64,000 nucleotides of DNA from the NCBI GenBank assembly GCA_037903475.1, contig JBAJFG010000601.1:372001-436000 (forward strand), given 5' to 3'. A program made the translations under genes and the position numbers. This document shows positions 9,652-20,390 of this stretch, piece by piece. Under the pieces are notes generated by a model that was not told where the DNA came from, did not search any database, and saw only the letters and a program-made list of their open reading frames with translations. The first letter of the stretch is position 1. Each line of letters begins with the position of its first letter. Source of the stretch: Ancylostoma caninum. Taxonomy: Eukaryota > Nematoda > Chromadorea > Rhabditida > Ancylostomatidae.

Positions 9652-10924
9652 TTAGGTTGTCCCATAAATAATGGCCGTTTTGGAGGTGCGCATTCCAAGG
9701 TGCGTAACTTAGCTCAAACTTGAGATTTTCCCTGAGAATAAAGAGTATTATGATCAGCATTTCCTGCACATTTTAGCAGGACAGTGGAACTTATGCAAGG
9801 AAAAAAGCCCAAACCACAGGAGTCAACGAAATGCGAAAGGTCAATTTTCAGTACACATTGATTCGCGTGAATTTTCTAGCTGAAAACTGGATTCACCGCG
9901 AGCTCAAAAAGACACTCTATTAGGCAAAGGTCTGGCCAACACAATATTACAGTGAGAGATCCAACGTCTCACTCAGTGAAATTTTTCTTGGTAGGATGTG
10001 AACCTGTGTGGATTTGCCCGCCCCGCCAGTGGACATGCACTTCTTCGGCTCACCAGAACTGAGGTATTTTCAACCGAATCTCGAAGCCAAACCCAAAGTG
10101 GTAACAGACGAGGCATTCAGTAAATTCTGCTCGTATCCTGATCTAGCTACTGTCGAACATCTCGAGTAGCATTTCATCTCCCAGAAAAGTTATCGTATTC
10201 TGAGATGTCAAAGTTCGTTGAGTATATCCAGATCACCCTCAGCGATGCAAACAAGACGAAAGTTCATTTTAATAAGCAATGTCTACTCATCACTAAAACT
10301 AGCCCATTTTTCCGGAAAATTTCGAAACAATGTTTATTAGAGGGATAAAAGTAAACGGTGTCGCAAGTTAAGCACTGACCAGCAATGCTTTTGTTCAAAA
10401 TCCACTTTGCTCATTTTTTGCCATGTTTTGCTGCCAAGAAGGCAGCGTGACCAATGATTTAGTTGGGTTCTACCTGGTTGCTAGCATTTTTACGGACCGT
10501 TTCAGAATTCTCGTCTCGCCTCCAGAACTATGCTTTCTTTTGTGACAAGTCTCGTGACCATCACCTGGTCAAGTTTGAGAACTCGTATCATCCTGGATGT
10601 GTTTCGCTAGTCACAGCTTCTGCGCGTTTACAACACAACTCCTGGCCAAATGCATAGCTAACATCAAATCTGGCTTTCATCCTATTACGGCGAAAAAATA
10701 GTCTAAAAATTGGGAGAGCACAAAAACCACGTTTTGCCTCATCTTACAATTTCGTCTTCAGAAACCAAAGAAAAGGTAACTGAGTCCTTTTTAGGATACG
10801 GATAGAGCAGATCTTGCTCTTTGAAGCAGTCCAAAGTTTCTCCATTCAGCTTCTGAATTAATGGATTTATGAACTTCCAAAAAGTCATTACTAGGTTGCG
10901 GCCATTTTTTGTGGGACAACCTAA
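9652..10924. mobile_element. 1273-bp mariner-size element inserted in PLE-A
   Basis: The ends are TTAGGTTGTCCCATAAATAA at 9652 and, on the other strand, TTAGGTTGTCCCACAAAAAA at 10924. Both are followed by TGGCCG, and the element is flanked by TA on both sides (9650-9651 and 10925-10926). It splits the PLE reading frame between the PPKNLKYQ and NRIYDRLC segments. Length and ends fit the Tc1/mariner superfamily. No intact transposase is left, and I could not align a catalytic triad. The insertion must post-date PLE-A. Confidence 0.75.
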
Positions 10925-10926
10925 TA

Positions 10927-12750
10927 GTTGGTATTTCAGGTTCTTTGGTGGTATTTCTATGATCTTTACCAAATCTTCCGAGTCTGCTCTCCTCAGACAG
11001 AGTCGCTTAGCTCTACTCACTTCATCGGAGATGAACGGCATGCAAAACTGGACTTTGTTTTGAACGTTGACGTGCCCCTTTCGTGTTTGATTGCTTCGCC
11101 GCCAACTATGAGGTCTTCCCGGTACATAACCGTTAGATTTAGCAATAGTGGTGGCCAAGCCAAATGACTCGTGTTTTTCTTCGCTACCTGAGCAGACCCT
11201 CCCAGCGGTCTTGAACATGCTGCCGATGATGGCTCTCTTCGTCCGCGCAGGATGAGCAGAAGAGCAATGGACAGTGATGTTCTTGTTACTTGGCTTTCGA
11301 TACCACTTTGTTGGCAAGTTACCCCCGGAATGTATTTGAACGTTTGAAAATGCAAGCCAGTTTTTCGTCGGTGTTCCTCTTGTACTTTATGTGCTCTGAT
11401 TGTTGGTTCATCATTTCGAAGAATCTGTCCGTCTCATTTTGAATGGAGCAAATAACAAAACAGTCGTCGATGTACCTACAGTACAGGAATGGACGCGATT
11501 CGGAGGTTCTATTTTGGCCATAAAATCAATGGCGAGTACTGGTGCAAGGCGTTGTCCCATGGCCAACCCTCTACTTTGCGCGAAATAATTACCAGACCTT
11601 CTAAAGACTGTGCAGCTTAAACACTCTTTCACTGGTGCCATTACATGTGTAATTGACAATCCATGCAGTTGTATGTTCTCTTGATGTTCAGTGAGAAGTT
11701 CACAAACTGCTAAGAAGTGCTTGCATGGCTGAGTCATTCGATACGTTGGTATAAATATCTGTGATGTAATAAATAAATAAAATAAATAAATAGAGAGAGT
11801 TAACATCGAAAGACTCCATGCCACATGTATCATCAAAGCGTGCGTTACGAAGATGGTTCAGAAACATGTTGGTGTTTTTGAGATGCGTGGGAACGTAGTT
11901 CTGTAATTGCACCAGAATCAAGTTCAAAAACCATGAAATCCTATCACTAGGACCCCCTACGCAGCTTATGATTGGTCGCACCTTGTATACTGATGGATCA
12001 GTGGACGCTAAATCATCAGCTGATAGTTTATGCGTTTTATTAAGCAAATAGAGAACGAGGCAGACTGGCAATCCCCCTTTCAACGGCTAATGAATGTTAG
12101 GAGCAAGTTGGCTGCCTTTGCAATTTTAATCCAAACTTTATTTAGCCTCCGGGATTGTGAGAGAAATTCCTGTGGCAAGGAAGGGCGATATAACATTTCA
12201 TCTGTTAGGTGTTGTTTAGTTATCGCCTCATCAAGTTCTTTAGGAATGACCACGAACTTCCCTCCCTTGTAGCTTATCGAAAGTCTTATCGATTGAGACT
12301 TTATCAGGCTTCGTATTTCCCTCATGCCACATTTCTGTGCTGCACTCAGGTTGGAGCGGTGCCTCATTTCACTAAAGCGATTGAAAGTACTAAAAAGGTC
12401 AGTTGCAAAGAAACGGAATCGGCTGTCAACGTATCGCAGGGCCCTTGACGTCTATAGAACGTTTTGGGAAAAGGTGGAACAGGTAAGGAGCCTGCGTTTT
12501 CTCGTGTGGTTACCCCAACATGGTCCAGTTTCGCTTTGCAACGGAGCCGATCTTGAATTGCTTGAAGAGCCAGCAAACTTTCTGAAAACTGAGCTAGAGA
12601 AGGGTTGCAATGGTGAGAAGTTAGGGCCCAACTCTAGAACTTTGCGCGCATTTGGAGGGAGTGCGAAACCACCAACCACTGTCACTCTGGATAATTCTGT
12701 CACGGATTTCTCAACAGGTATCGCGTCGTCATCATCACGATGATGAACAA
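10927..12750 (-). pseudogene. Penelope-like reverse transcriptase, degenerate
   Basis: Reading down the minus strand, the pieces follow PLE order. First an N-terminal segment (ELSRVTVVGGFALPPNARKV, 12720-12620). Then LIKSQSIRLSISYKGGKFVV (about 12315-12250). Then YLLNKTHK, KVRPIISCVGGPSDRISW (about 11990-11935) and ESFDVNSLY before a microsatellite insertion. Then GLAMGQRLAPVLA, the catalytic YIDD (about 11480) and the thumb region PTKWYRKPSNKN to PPKNLKYQ. At least three frame changes break it. A run of AATAAATA at 11768-11800 is inserted right after the FDVNSLY motif of the fingers/palm region. PLE RTs are related to telomerase and have no LTR-type priming. Confidence 0.85.
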
Positions 12751-12756
12751 CCGTTC

Positions 12757-13317
12757 CGCACGCAAAACTCTCGAGGCGTTTTGGATTCATATCAAAAATC
12801 CAAAAATGAACCGCAAGGAGGAGTGCCCCACTGTCATCAATGAACTCCTACCGTATCTTAGACTGTGTAACATTTACATCTAGTTTTTCTCAAAAATTCT
12901 TGTCTCACGCTAAACCGTCCGTCAGATCAGCCACGTCACACCACGTATGATAATGCATAGGTGATGCGGCGCGGCTTAGCAGATGGGCGGTGAAGCGTGA
13001 GGCAAGTATTTTTGAGAAGGACTGTAAGTTGAGATATGGTTTGTGGCAGAACATTCTACTAACACATCTGACGCGTTCGGTCGTCACGAACATCATTCCA
13101 TGGTGAACGTAGAGAGGTGGGAGTTTTACTCCCGCTAGTTTTGTGATTTCGTAGTGTGGCCTGGTTCTTGATTGCTTGACCAAGGCGGCGTTTGTGGGGC
13201 TACATTCATAGATCAGTTTGACCTTTTCAGGCCCCAACGAAGGCGAAGCCGCCGAAACGTTGGCCAATAAAAGGTACACTAACAACCTCGTGTTCGGCTA
13301 CAAAACTACATTTAATA
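12757..13317 (+). repeat. Right arm of the PLE-A inverted terminal duplication
   Basis: The plus strand repeats the endonuclease C-terminus (FWIHIKNPKMNRKEECP) and 3' flank found at 9372-8800 on the minus strand, so the PLE-A N-terminus is joined head-to-head to a second, 5'-truncated copy. Similarity stops near 13317 and resumes at about 14400, so 13318-14400 is probably a later insertion. Confidence 0.75.
13232..13266 (+). ncRNA. Hammerhead-like motif (A)
   Basis: CCCCAACGAAGGCGAAGCC followed by GCCGAAACGTTGGCCAATAA has an intact GAAA box and a GGC/GCC stem-II hairpin. The first box is CAACGA instead of CUGANGA, so it is probably inactive. Its counterpart on the minus strand is at 8841-8876. 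Confidence 0.35.
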
Positions 13318-13319
13318 CT

Positions 13320-14035
13320 GATACACCATGCCAAGGTTCAAAGACGACCGGACTTGGGAAATGATTTTAGACTCTAGTACCAACACTGTAAAGCTAATCT
13401 GTATAGGGAGACTCATTGAAACACAAAAGAGCACAACTGAATGGCGACGAAGCAGACATAGGATCTCACCCCTTGTTGGCTTCGGTAGAGTGGGAGACCG
13501 GAACGCTAATATAGCCAATCAAGTCAATCTACGCAAGTGCTTCGAAGTGGAATGCCACTACTGTACTGAAGAGAAGATATATGATCTTTAGGGTCGTGTA
13601 TATATGATTAACTGAGCAGGATGCGGCGAGAAATATATCGGGGAAACTACGAGACCGTTGCGTAGATGGTTAGACGAAAATAGACGTGCATTGGCCAACC
13701 CATTTTCTCATCCAAAAGGGAGTTTCTCAAGACATCGAACTTTATGACACACGAATGAGCCACCACCAGCGTTTTCGGTACGTTTTCTATATCGTCATCT
13801 TTTTAGCCTTTTTAGCGAAAGATAATGGAAGCTGAGGAGATAAGAAGATATGAGCCAGAAATCAACACTAAGTAAGAGCTAAGGGAAGTATTGCGGTTGT
13901 TCAGCTGATGGTTAGATTCTTTGAGCGTACTGGTCTCTGTAATCCTCACTCTTCCATCGCTAACAAGGGGTGAGGTCCCATGTCTTCTTTGTCAGTTGTG
14001 CTCTTTTCTGTTTCAGTGAGTCTCTCTAAAGGTTA
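13320..14035 (+). pseudogene. Second Penelope-like relic (PLE-B), endonuclease part
   Basis: The plus frame starts MPRFKDDRTWEMIL at 13328. After a stop at 13591 it carries VYMIN-x4-GCGEKYIGETTRPLRRWL and RALANPFSHPKGSFSRHRT, a clear GIY-YIG-type box with Y-I-G-E-T intact. Stops at about 13591, 13612 and 13746 and a frameshift follow. The RT domain is missing. The 13405-13510 segment recurs inverted at 13925-14035 (word CTCACCCCTTGTT), so this copy also has an inverted terminal duplication. The MPRFK start recurs at 20247. It belongs to a different PLE lineage from PLE-A. Confidence 0.75.
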
Positions 14036-14049
14036 TATAGGGGAGCACC

Positions 14050-14150
14050 AGTGGCGGACGCAGAAAATGGGCGGGAGGAGGGGGTGGGAGCTTGGGAAAA
14101 GAGTGGGGTCCCCGCCGCTTTGGAGACCTAGATCGGAAATGAAACTCATA
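14050..14150 (+). repeat. Dispersed repeat R1, copy 2
   Basis: CAGTGGCGGACGCAGAAAAT followed by GGGCGGGAGGAGGGGG and AGTGGGGTCCCCGCCGC. It is the best-preserved copy of the family also seen at 3327, 22458 (minus) and 48893. An AT-rich tail (AAATAACTAATAAAAATT) follows. Confidence 0.6.
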
Positions 14151-14492
14151 AAAATATTAGTTATAGTAGAAAATAACTAATAAAAATTTTTTCCAGGAAT
14201 ATCATTAAATCAAGAATATCATCAATATTAATATCATTATCTAGAATATCATTAAAAATAAACAATTAAAAATAGACCTATACATGATTTTACTTGTATT
14301 GTAGAGCAATTTCAAAAATTTGGAAAAAAGCCCATTCTTGGAGAAAAACCCACTCAACCCCGTGCTTGCGCCACATGTTAGCGTCACTATATCGGTACTA
14401 TAGTTAAAAATCATTGTTTTGCCACACAATACAGTTGCTAATTTGTTTGTATTGTGTTGCATGATGATGTTGTTTTGTATCTGAGAGTTATG

Positions 14493-14525
14493 GTCTGACG
14501 AGGGCACTAAATGCCGAAAGCTAGC
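14493..14525 (+). ncRNA. Hammerhead-like motif (B), best preserved
   Basis: GTCTGACGAGGGCACTAAAT followed by GCCGAAAGCTAGCC has both conserved hammerhead boxes (CUGACGA and GAAA) separated by a GGCA/UGCC hairpin with loop CUAAA and one extra G. The sequence around it is homologous to the PLE-A 3' flank at 8810-8581 on the minus strand. PLE pseudo-LTRs are known to carry minimal type I hammerheads. The stem I/III context and the cleavage site (GCC rather than GUC) are doubtful. Confidence 0.45.
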
Positions 14526-14641
14526 CAAGATAAAAATAAGATCACCTACGGAGAGCTTCAATAAATCAAGACTAATATATTGAAAATGAGGTTCAGAGAC
14601 AGAAGCACATTGAATTCTGACATTGATAGTTTTCATTACAA

Positions 14642-14777
14642 CTGAAAATTGTGATCCACTGATGAAGTCTACTGTGCTGTGACAATTTAACAATTGTCAA
14701 CTGAAAATTGTGATCCACTGATGAAGTCTAATGTGCTGTGACAATTTAACAATTGTCACAGCACATTAGACTTCATC
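14642..14777 (+). repeat. 59-bp tandem duplication ending in a 27-bp perfect hairpin
   Basis: CTGAAAATTGTGATCCACTG starts at 14642 and again at 14701 (59-bp period). The second unit runs into its own reverse complement: arms 14720-14746 and 14751-14777 are perfectly complementary over 27 bp, with a TAAC loop. It lies about 50 bp past the end of the PLE composite. Confidence 0.85.
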
Positions 14778-17397
14778 GGACCAGTACCGTGGTCCGCAAG
14801 GGCTTTTCACAGTAGCTCACAGAACAAGATGCGAGAAAGCAGAAACATTCCGAGTGAGATTCAAGGCAGAGCTAGGCAGTCAAAATGAGAGCACTTGAAT
14901 AAAGCTTCTCACTTTTTGGACCCCTGCGATCGTTAACAGGATTAGTTCGTACGTCATTGCCTCAGCTAATGAGTCTAAGAATAGAAATCCTCGAAAGCGA
15001 AGTGGTTCCATGGATTAACTTCGAGAGAACACGTTAAATGCTGGCGTGGCTGCAGGTGCAGCCTTTATGAGATACTTTGCAGGTGCTAAAACTGCTTTAA
15101 AATTTAAAGCAAAAATCAAATCAGAATGGGAAGGAACGACAGAATTGCATACGTATACACATGAGTGTTTACAATGCACGTATGCCCGTCAACCTTTCAC
15201 TTGCTCGCCTTTTTACACCCGTCAGCTGATCCAAGAAAACCATGTCTTCATTCACACGTATATTCATACAAAGACCACTCGGCAATTGCTGCTGCAGAAA
15301 TCCTCTTGAGAGAGTAATGTATGAACTAAATCAAATGTTTGCAAGACTATGCATAATTCAGAATACTCCTGTATGTAGATGGAATTGGATAGAAAAAGTT
15401 AGCCTTGGATTATGTACTGGACTTGAAGATTTGCGGATTAGGGCGACCAGGTCACGTGAAAATCTCTGGGAGCACTGTTTGCCACAGAGGGGTGGCGGGT
15501 AATGAGAAAAGAGGCCTTCGAAGAATCAGGGGACAAGGCCAAGCTCTTAAAACTAATTGAATTGATAGATAATCTCAAATTTACTCAACTAGGAAAGTAC
15601 TCAAAAATAACAAAAAAGGCTTCAGAAGATCAGCTATCAGGGGTGGTATGAAATTCATACAGGAGATCGTATTTCTAGCGGCTGCCAATGGTGAACACAG
15701 GGGATCGTTCCAACTGTAGTGAGAATTTGTATTCTTCAAGAAAGAAGCCGTTGTGGTTGAGGGATGGGTGAAGGGGAGGGGGACTTTTCACGCTAAGGAG
15801 GTGGGGGCGAGTGGAATGGAAAATGGGTTTCACTTGCAAGTGTGAACAAGCAAAAGCCGAAGGTTTTCAATGTAAGAAAAAACCTTCAAAATTTCATAAA
15901 GTTAACAAGTTGGAGAGTAGAATATTAAGCATTAAAAATTTATGAAGGCACAAGGAACAGGTGGGGTGGCAAGGACGGGGAGGGCGGAGGAGGAAATGCA
16001 AGGAGGAGGTTCGCGACTCTTGCGACCTCTGCGGCCCCTAAGAACTTCTTGTGAAGTTGGTAAGTTAACTACTGCGTATTTGTCTGGCTCGTCGGCTTTT
16101 TTGAGAGGACTCTGGCATCATAGCTCAAGTGTAAAGGGGTGACACCTCATCATCCACTGAACAGAGTTTATCATAGTCGTAGACCTTTCCGGATGCTCCT
16201 TGTGCTCTTCAGCCACCCATATTTTTAACATCAGTTCTAAAGTGAATGTAGGGAGCGAAGACGTTGCTTATCGATTTTCTTCAAATCAAATTGATTAGAA
16301 GAAGACATGGAGGTAAAAAGCGCGAGATGAGCTGGAAGTGTACACAATAAATTGGCACAGGATCTCGGGCAATTTCTCAGATGCATCACAGGTTCTCTGG
16401 CTATTTTTCAGATTCATTTTTATGATAGAAAACGTCTCAGTGATTCAGGGCATCCTACTGCTGCAGGATAGCGATGTTTGTCAAGTTGATTAATTGATCC
16501 TTTACTCCCTGTGGTGACCACGCAATATCTAATGACCATCCCATCATTCACCGTCTATCTTATTAGAAGTCATAGGTACATACATATTTTCTACAATCAT
16601 ACGCTACATGTCGTTTTGACATTCCATGTGTATTTGCCACTCTTAACTTCTGCGAAGAATAACCCTACGACTCATTACTAGTGTGTTGACCGAATAATGT
16701 ATTAGATATATTCGATATTCGAATATTCGATTTCGAATAAGTCAGAAATTGGAATACTGGGAGAAGGGTGAGCCTTCCAGATTTAGAGGAATGGAAAGAA
16801 GGGCTATAAGGCTTTTTGTTCTTGGGTCATTCAAAATTTTCGGACTCGCTCCAAAAATATTTGGTGAGTTAAATAAATTTATTCGAATTTTATTCGAGCA
16901 ACACTGTACTCATTACTACGTCGTAATCCATCGTTTCTCGAGAAATAATTAAATTCTACTCTACCACCAATTTCGTCACTTTTCACCATTCATTCGTTCA
17001 TCTCAGTTGATCATTTCATTTTTTTTTCATTAATAGTTGCGTTGTGAATGTCACGAAAGGTCCATCTATGTACGTTTGAATTCATAAAAAAACGTTTTTC
17101 TTCGACAAAAATACCATTGCAAATTTGGAGATTTAATTGATATCACATCTCTTGATAAGTACATATTTGCTGAAGATTTATCAATCTTCAGACAAATACG
17201 TACTTAAGACAAATCCGTAATTCCGACCAAATTTCTGGAATCTCCTTTTCCGTGTCTGCTGATTTTAAAAGAGATAAAACAGAAGGGAGGCAGGCCATGT
17301 AGCGAATTTGAAGGATATTCACACTTTTCCAGATCCATAGATATAATAATCGAATTTAGGGTGTGTATCATCGTGAGGGAAAACGGGGCGTGGTATA
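14778..17397. other. No confident gene
   Basis: Only short frames without motifs. A GC- and purine-rich patch at 15955-16055 ends in a GTAAGT, and an ATG at 15942 opens a frame into it, but the composition is that of a repeat rather than a gene. AT-rich sequence with ATTCGAATATTCGA palindromes lies at 16707-16735. Confidence 0.3.
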
Positions 17398-18663
17398 CAC
17401 GGTGCGGCATAAATACTGTGTCAAAAATATTTGTGAATAACTTTTGTCACAGAAGCTGAAACTCTAATTCCTCTTCAGTATTATTCACCTAAACTCTTAG
17501 GAATTAAACACACTGGGATACGTCTAAAATTGGCCTCCTTCTGCCTTCGCGACGGAGGTTACACCTAAAGCATGTACGACCACTGAGGCCCGAAAAAGAT
17601 TTCAGAGGTTTTCTTGCTCCTTCTTTCCTGTGAGCGATCACAGATAAGTAGCAGCAGTGGGTTAGTGAGCGCATGTCCACACCTCTACGATTACGAGTTG
17701 ACACATCCATACGATCGATGTCAAGGAAGTCTGCACACGATTCCTCTGCCGGTATAAGTTCGTGGAGTTGGTGCACCAACGGTCACTTTTTCTTCTGCGC
17801 CTCGTTTCTTGAAGCACTGCTGTCCTAGCGGACCCATTTTTAATAGGTGAACTAGCAGCTACACCTACTTTACAAAACTACCCTTTTTTGCGCCAAAGAG
17901 CTGTTTTTCCAATTTTAATTCAACGTCAACCTGAGGCTTATGGTCACTTTCAGAAACATCAGCTTCAGTGATGACTAGGTCAGATGTGATCTGCAAGAAA
18001 GGCCTTTCCTACCCCATCTGATGTCTTGGAGAACTGCCCTTACACTACGCGATTTTCGCTGATGAAGCTCTGTCCCACATTGAAAAAAAGATCATCGTCC
18101 TATGGTGCCTAACTTTTGCGGCTCTCCAAGGTAACATAACTAAATTCTGCCTTCTCTCGTGCTGATGCGCTTCGCTGTGAACATGCTGCTCCTAGTGCTT
18201 GTAGTGTTCCGTCTGGACTTCCTCATTAGCAGGTGAATTGATCGCCCTCTGCAAAGATCACGGCTCTGTGTGCACCTAACTCTTCTACCTCGCATTTTTG
18301 CAACGAGTTCGTTTCTCGTGAGTGTTCTCGAAAATTAGAACTGCGACATCCGTGTGGCAAGTATATAGCAACAGCCCTTCAACAGCAGAGCATCGTACTG
18401 GAAATTGAACGGTGCAGTTATATTGCTGCAAAAAATAGGCGATCAAGAAAAAAGACTGTACGGTGCTGCTTCATAGCTCGATCTTGGTTCTTTTCAAATT
18501 TAGACTTGTTATAACGTGCAATGTTGATGTGAGGTTACGAAACGAGGAGGTAACGCATAGAAAGGGATAGCAATTTCAGATATGAAATTTAGGGCGAAGA
18601 GCTTTTTCGCAATGGGGATGGAATTTGCGACAAAGTTTGACACAGTATTTAAGCCGCACCCTG
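17398..18663. mobile_element. 1266-bp TIR element, TA-flanked, decayed
   Basis: Left end CACGGTGCGGCATAAATACT followed by GTGTCAAA. The right end, read on the minus strand, is CAGGGTGCGGCTTAAATACT followed by GTGTCAAA. TA lies on both sides (17396-17397 and 18664-18665). The length fits a Tc1/mariner element, but no transposase motif is recognisable in the broken frames. The outer TIR bases (CAGGGTGCG) are shared with the element at 61491. Confidence 0.7.
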
Positions 18664-18665
18664 TA

Positions 18666-20134
18666 GTTCTGCGATTGGATCATTAAAATCCTGCTCCCGC
18701 CCTCATCGGTTGACTCGTTCCCTTCGCGCGCGATTCCACTATACTTTACCATGCAAAATTTCAATGCGACCGAGGACGAGTTGATCGTGATGGGCGGGAA
18801 GTCTCCGCCTCGTTTTCCCTCGCGATGATACACACCCTCGAATTTATGACAAAAAGAGACTGCGACCACTGCTGAGTCAGCCAGCCGAAATTGTGAATGC
18901 AATCGATCCATCGATCGATCGACTTCTTCAAATCCGGATAGGCGGGTCGTGCTTGTGACCGCTCCATAGCTCATATTTTCAATCTCACAGTCAGTGCTAG
19001 TAGCTTCGTCACGGCGGCTTTCCTCGGCGAAGAACGTGTCCAGGAAGTGTTTATGGAAAACCTCAGTGAGTCGAGATTAGCTCACTTCGGATTAGGCTCA
19101 GAGATAGAAGTATTGGATTAAATAAATTTTGTTTTGACCGCACATGCCCAATTTACCACTCTAGTAGTTGGAACAAAAGATGCCAAAACAGAATTTTCGG
19201 CGAACTCATTACTGCCAACCAAAACTCGGCAGCATGGAATCGTGAATCGCTCGGTGTACCACCATAGACCATAGTTTCAGCAGAGAAAATGTGAACGAAT
19301 GTATTCCACGATGTTCACCCAAAATTTTGAAATGCTGGATCTTGTTTCGTAGGTAAGAAAGGCCGCGTAGAGCGATATGAAGCTATTTACTACAATCGAA
19401 GAGAATCCGTTCGGAAACACGTTGTTGTGTGGTATTCCAGAAAAAGATTCCATCATCGTTGAGCCGTGGCGTTCTCGAGTAGGAGTTGAAAGGTTGAAAA
19501 AGTTTGATGGGTAAGTGCCGCTCGAACTAGGTGATAACCAGGGAGATTTCCGCTGAACGAAATCCACACTCTTGTGGTGAACCACAAGAGATTCATTCCT
19601 CGATGATCAACTATAAAAGATAGACCACAATATCAAGCGCCATCTTCGATAGCCGGACGAGGAAGCAGCGCTGGAGCACTAATAGAAATCCAAGGTACAC
19701 CAAGCGAAGGTCACGGTGAACTCTGAAAATTAACTAGTATATCTAGCTGGATCATTCACAGTCGATAAGTTTTGCTGGGGTATTAGTGAAATGAGCCCGA
19801 GGCTGAGGTGTGTGAGCGTATCTTTGGTCCATACGATGAATACAATCTTCATATACAATACATTCTAGCCATATTCCGCCAAGCAAACACCATGCAAACA
19901 AGAGCAACTCTGTCGGAGAGCTTGACTTCATGCATCATAGCCAGCAAAAGCACTCATCTATTGGCCATCACTTCCATGCAACTCGACGACTTTTCGGAAG
20001 AATTTCATCAAAAACCAGGAGAGTACTGAATATTCGATTCGAATGTTCGTAGATCTTAGGAGGCCGAACTTAAGTTGTATGGAGAGATGAGAACACATAA
20101 CAACAGATGAGAAATGTTGCCTTCGACTTCCAGG
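18666..20134. other. No confident gene
   Basis: Minus-strand frames of up to 132 codons overlap the TIR element end and show no motifs. A minus acceptor (GTTAATTTTCAG, about 19728) opens a 40-codon frame that I could not connect to anything. Confidence 0.3.
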
Positions 20135-20390
20135 TTCTGATGAAGGCGACATCACCGGAACGTTAGTCGAAGTGAGGAATAAAGAATTGTAACAATCTGG
20201 GCAAAAAAAAGCTAAAAAAGGAATACTTCACTAATTGTAGGAATAATGCCAAGATTTAAAGAGAGTCGAACTTGGGATCTGATGAGAACATACGTAATTC
20301 TAACTGCAAAAGAATTGCGATTCACAATGGCTTCATGTTCAATCGACGGGCTTGATGTTGTATCGAGTCATAGCCTTTGAAAAGGAAAGT
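20135..20390 (+). mobile_element. Penelope-like fragment with hammerhead-like motif (C)
   Basis: CTGATGAAGGCGACATCACC at 20137 is followed by GGAACGTTAGTC: an intact CUGAUGA box, a weak hairpin, a degenerate GAAA box and a GUC. About 80 bp on, at 20247, a frame starts MPRFKESRTWDLM, homologous to MPRFKDDRTWEMI of PLE-B at 13328. Motif-then-MPRFK spacing is similar in both places, so this is a second copy of the same PLE 5' region, truncated. Confidence 0.55.

Larger units (their letters stand above)
8581..12756 (-). mobile_element. Penelope-like element PLE-A, degenerate
   Basis: This minus-strand retroelement encodes a Penelope-type reverse transcriptase (12750 to 10927) followed by a GIY-YIG-type endonuclease domain (9650 to 9227), the order typical of endonuclease-bearing PLEs. 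It is interrupted by a 1273-bp TIR element at 9652-10924. Its 3' flank (9372-8581) is repeated in inverted orientation beyond its 5' end (12757-13317, then 14400-14590), like the pseudo-LTRs reported for this class. Multiple stops and frameshifts make it non-functional. The outer limits are estimates from where the inverted similarity fades. Confidence 0.85.

Noticed and set aside
15942..16142. 67-codon plus frame ending near a GTAAGT
   Set aside because: Composition is purine- and GC-repeat-like, similar to the dispersed R1 repeats, and no second exon could be found.
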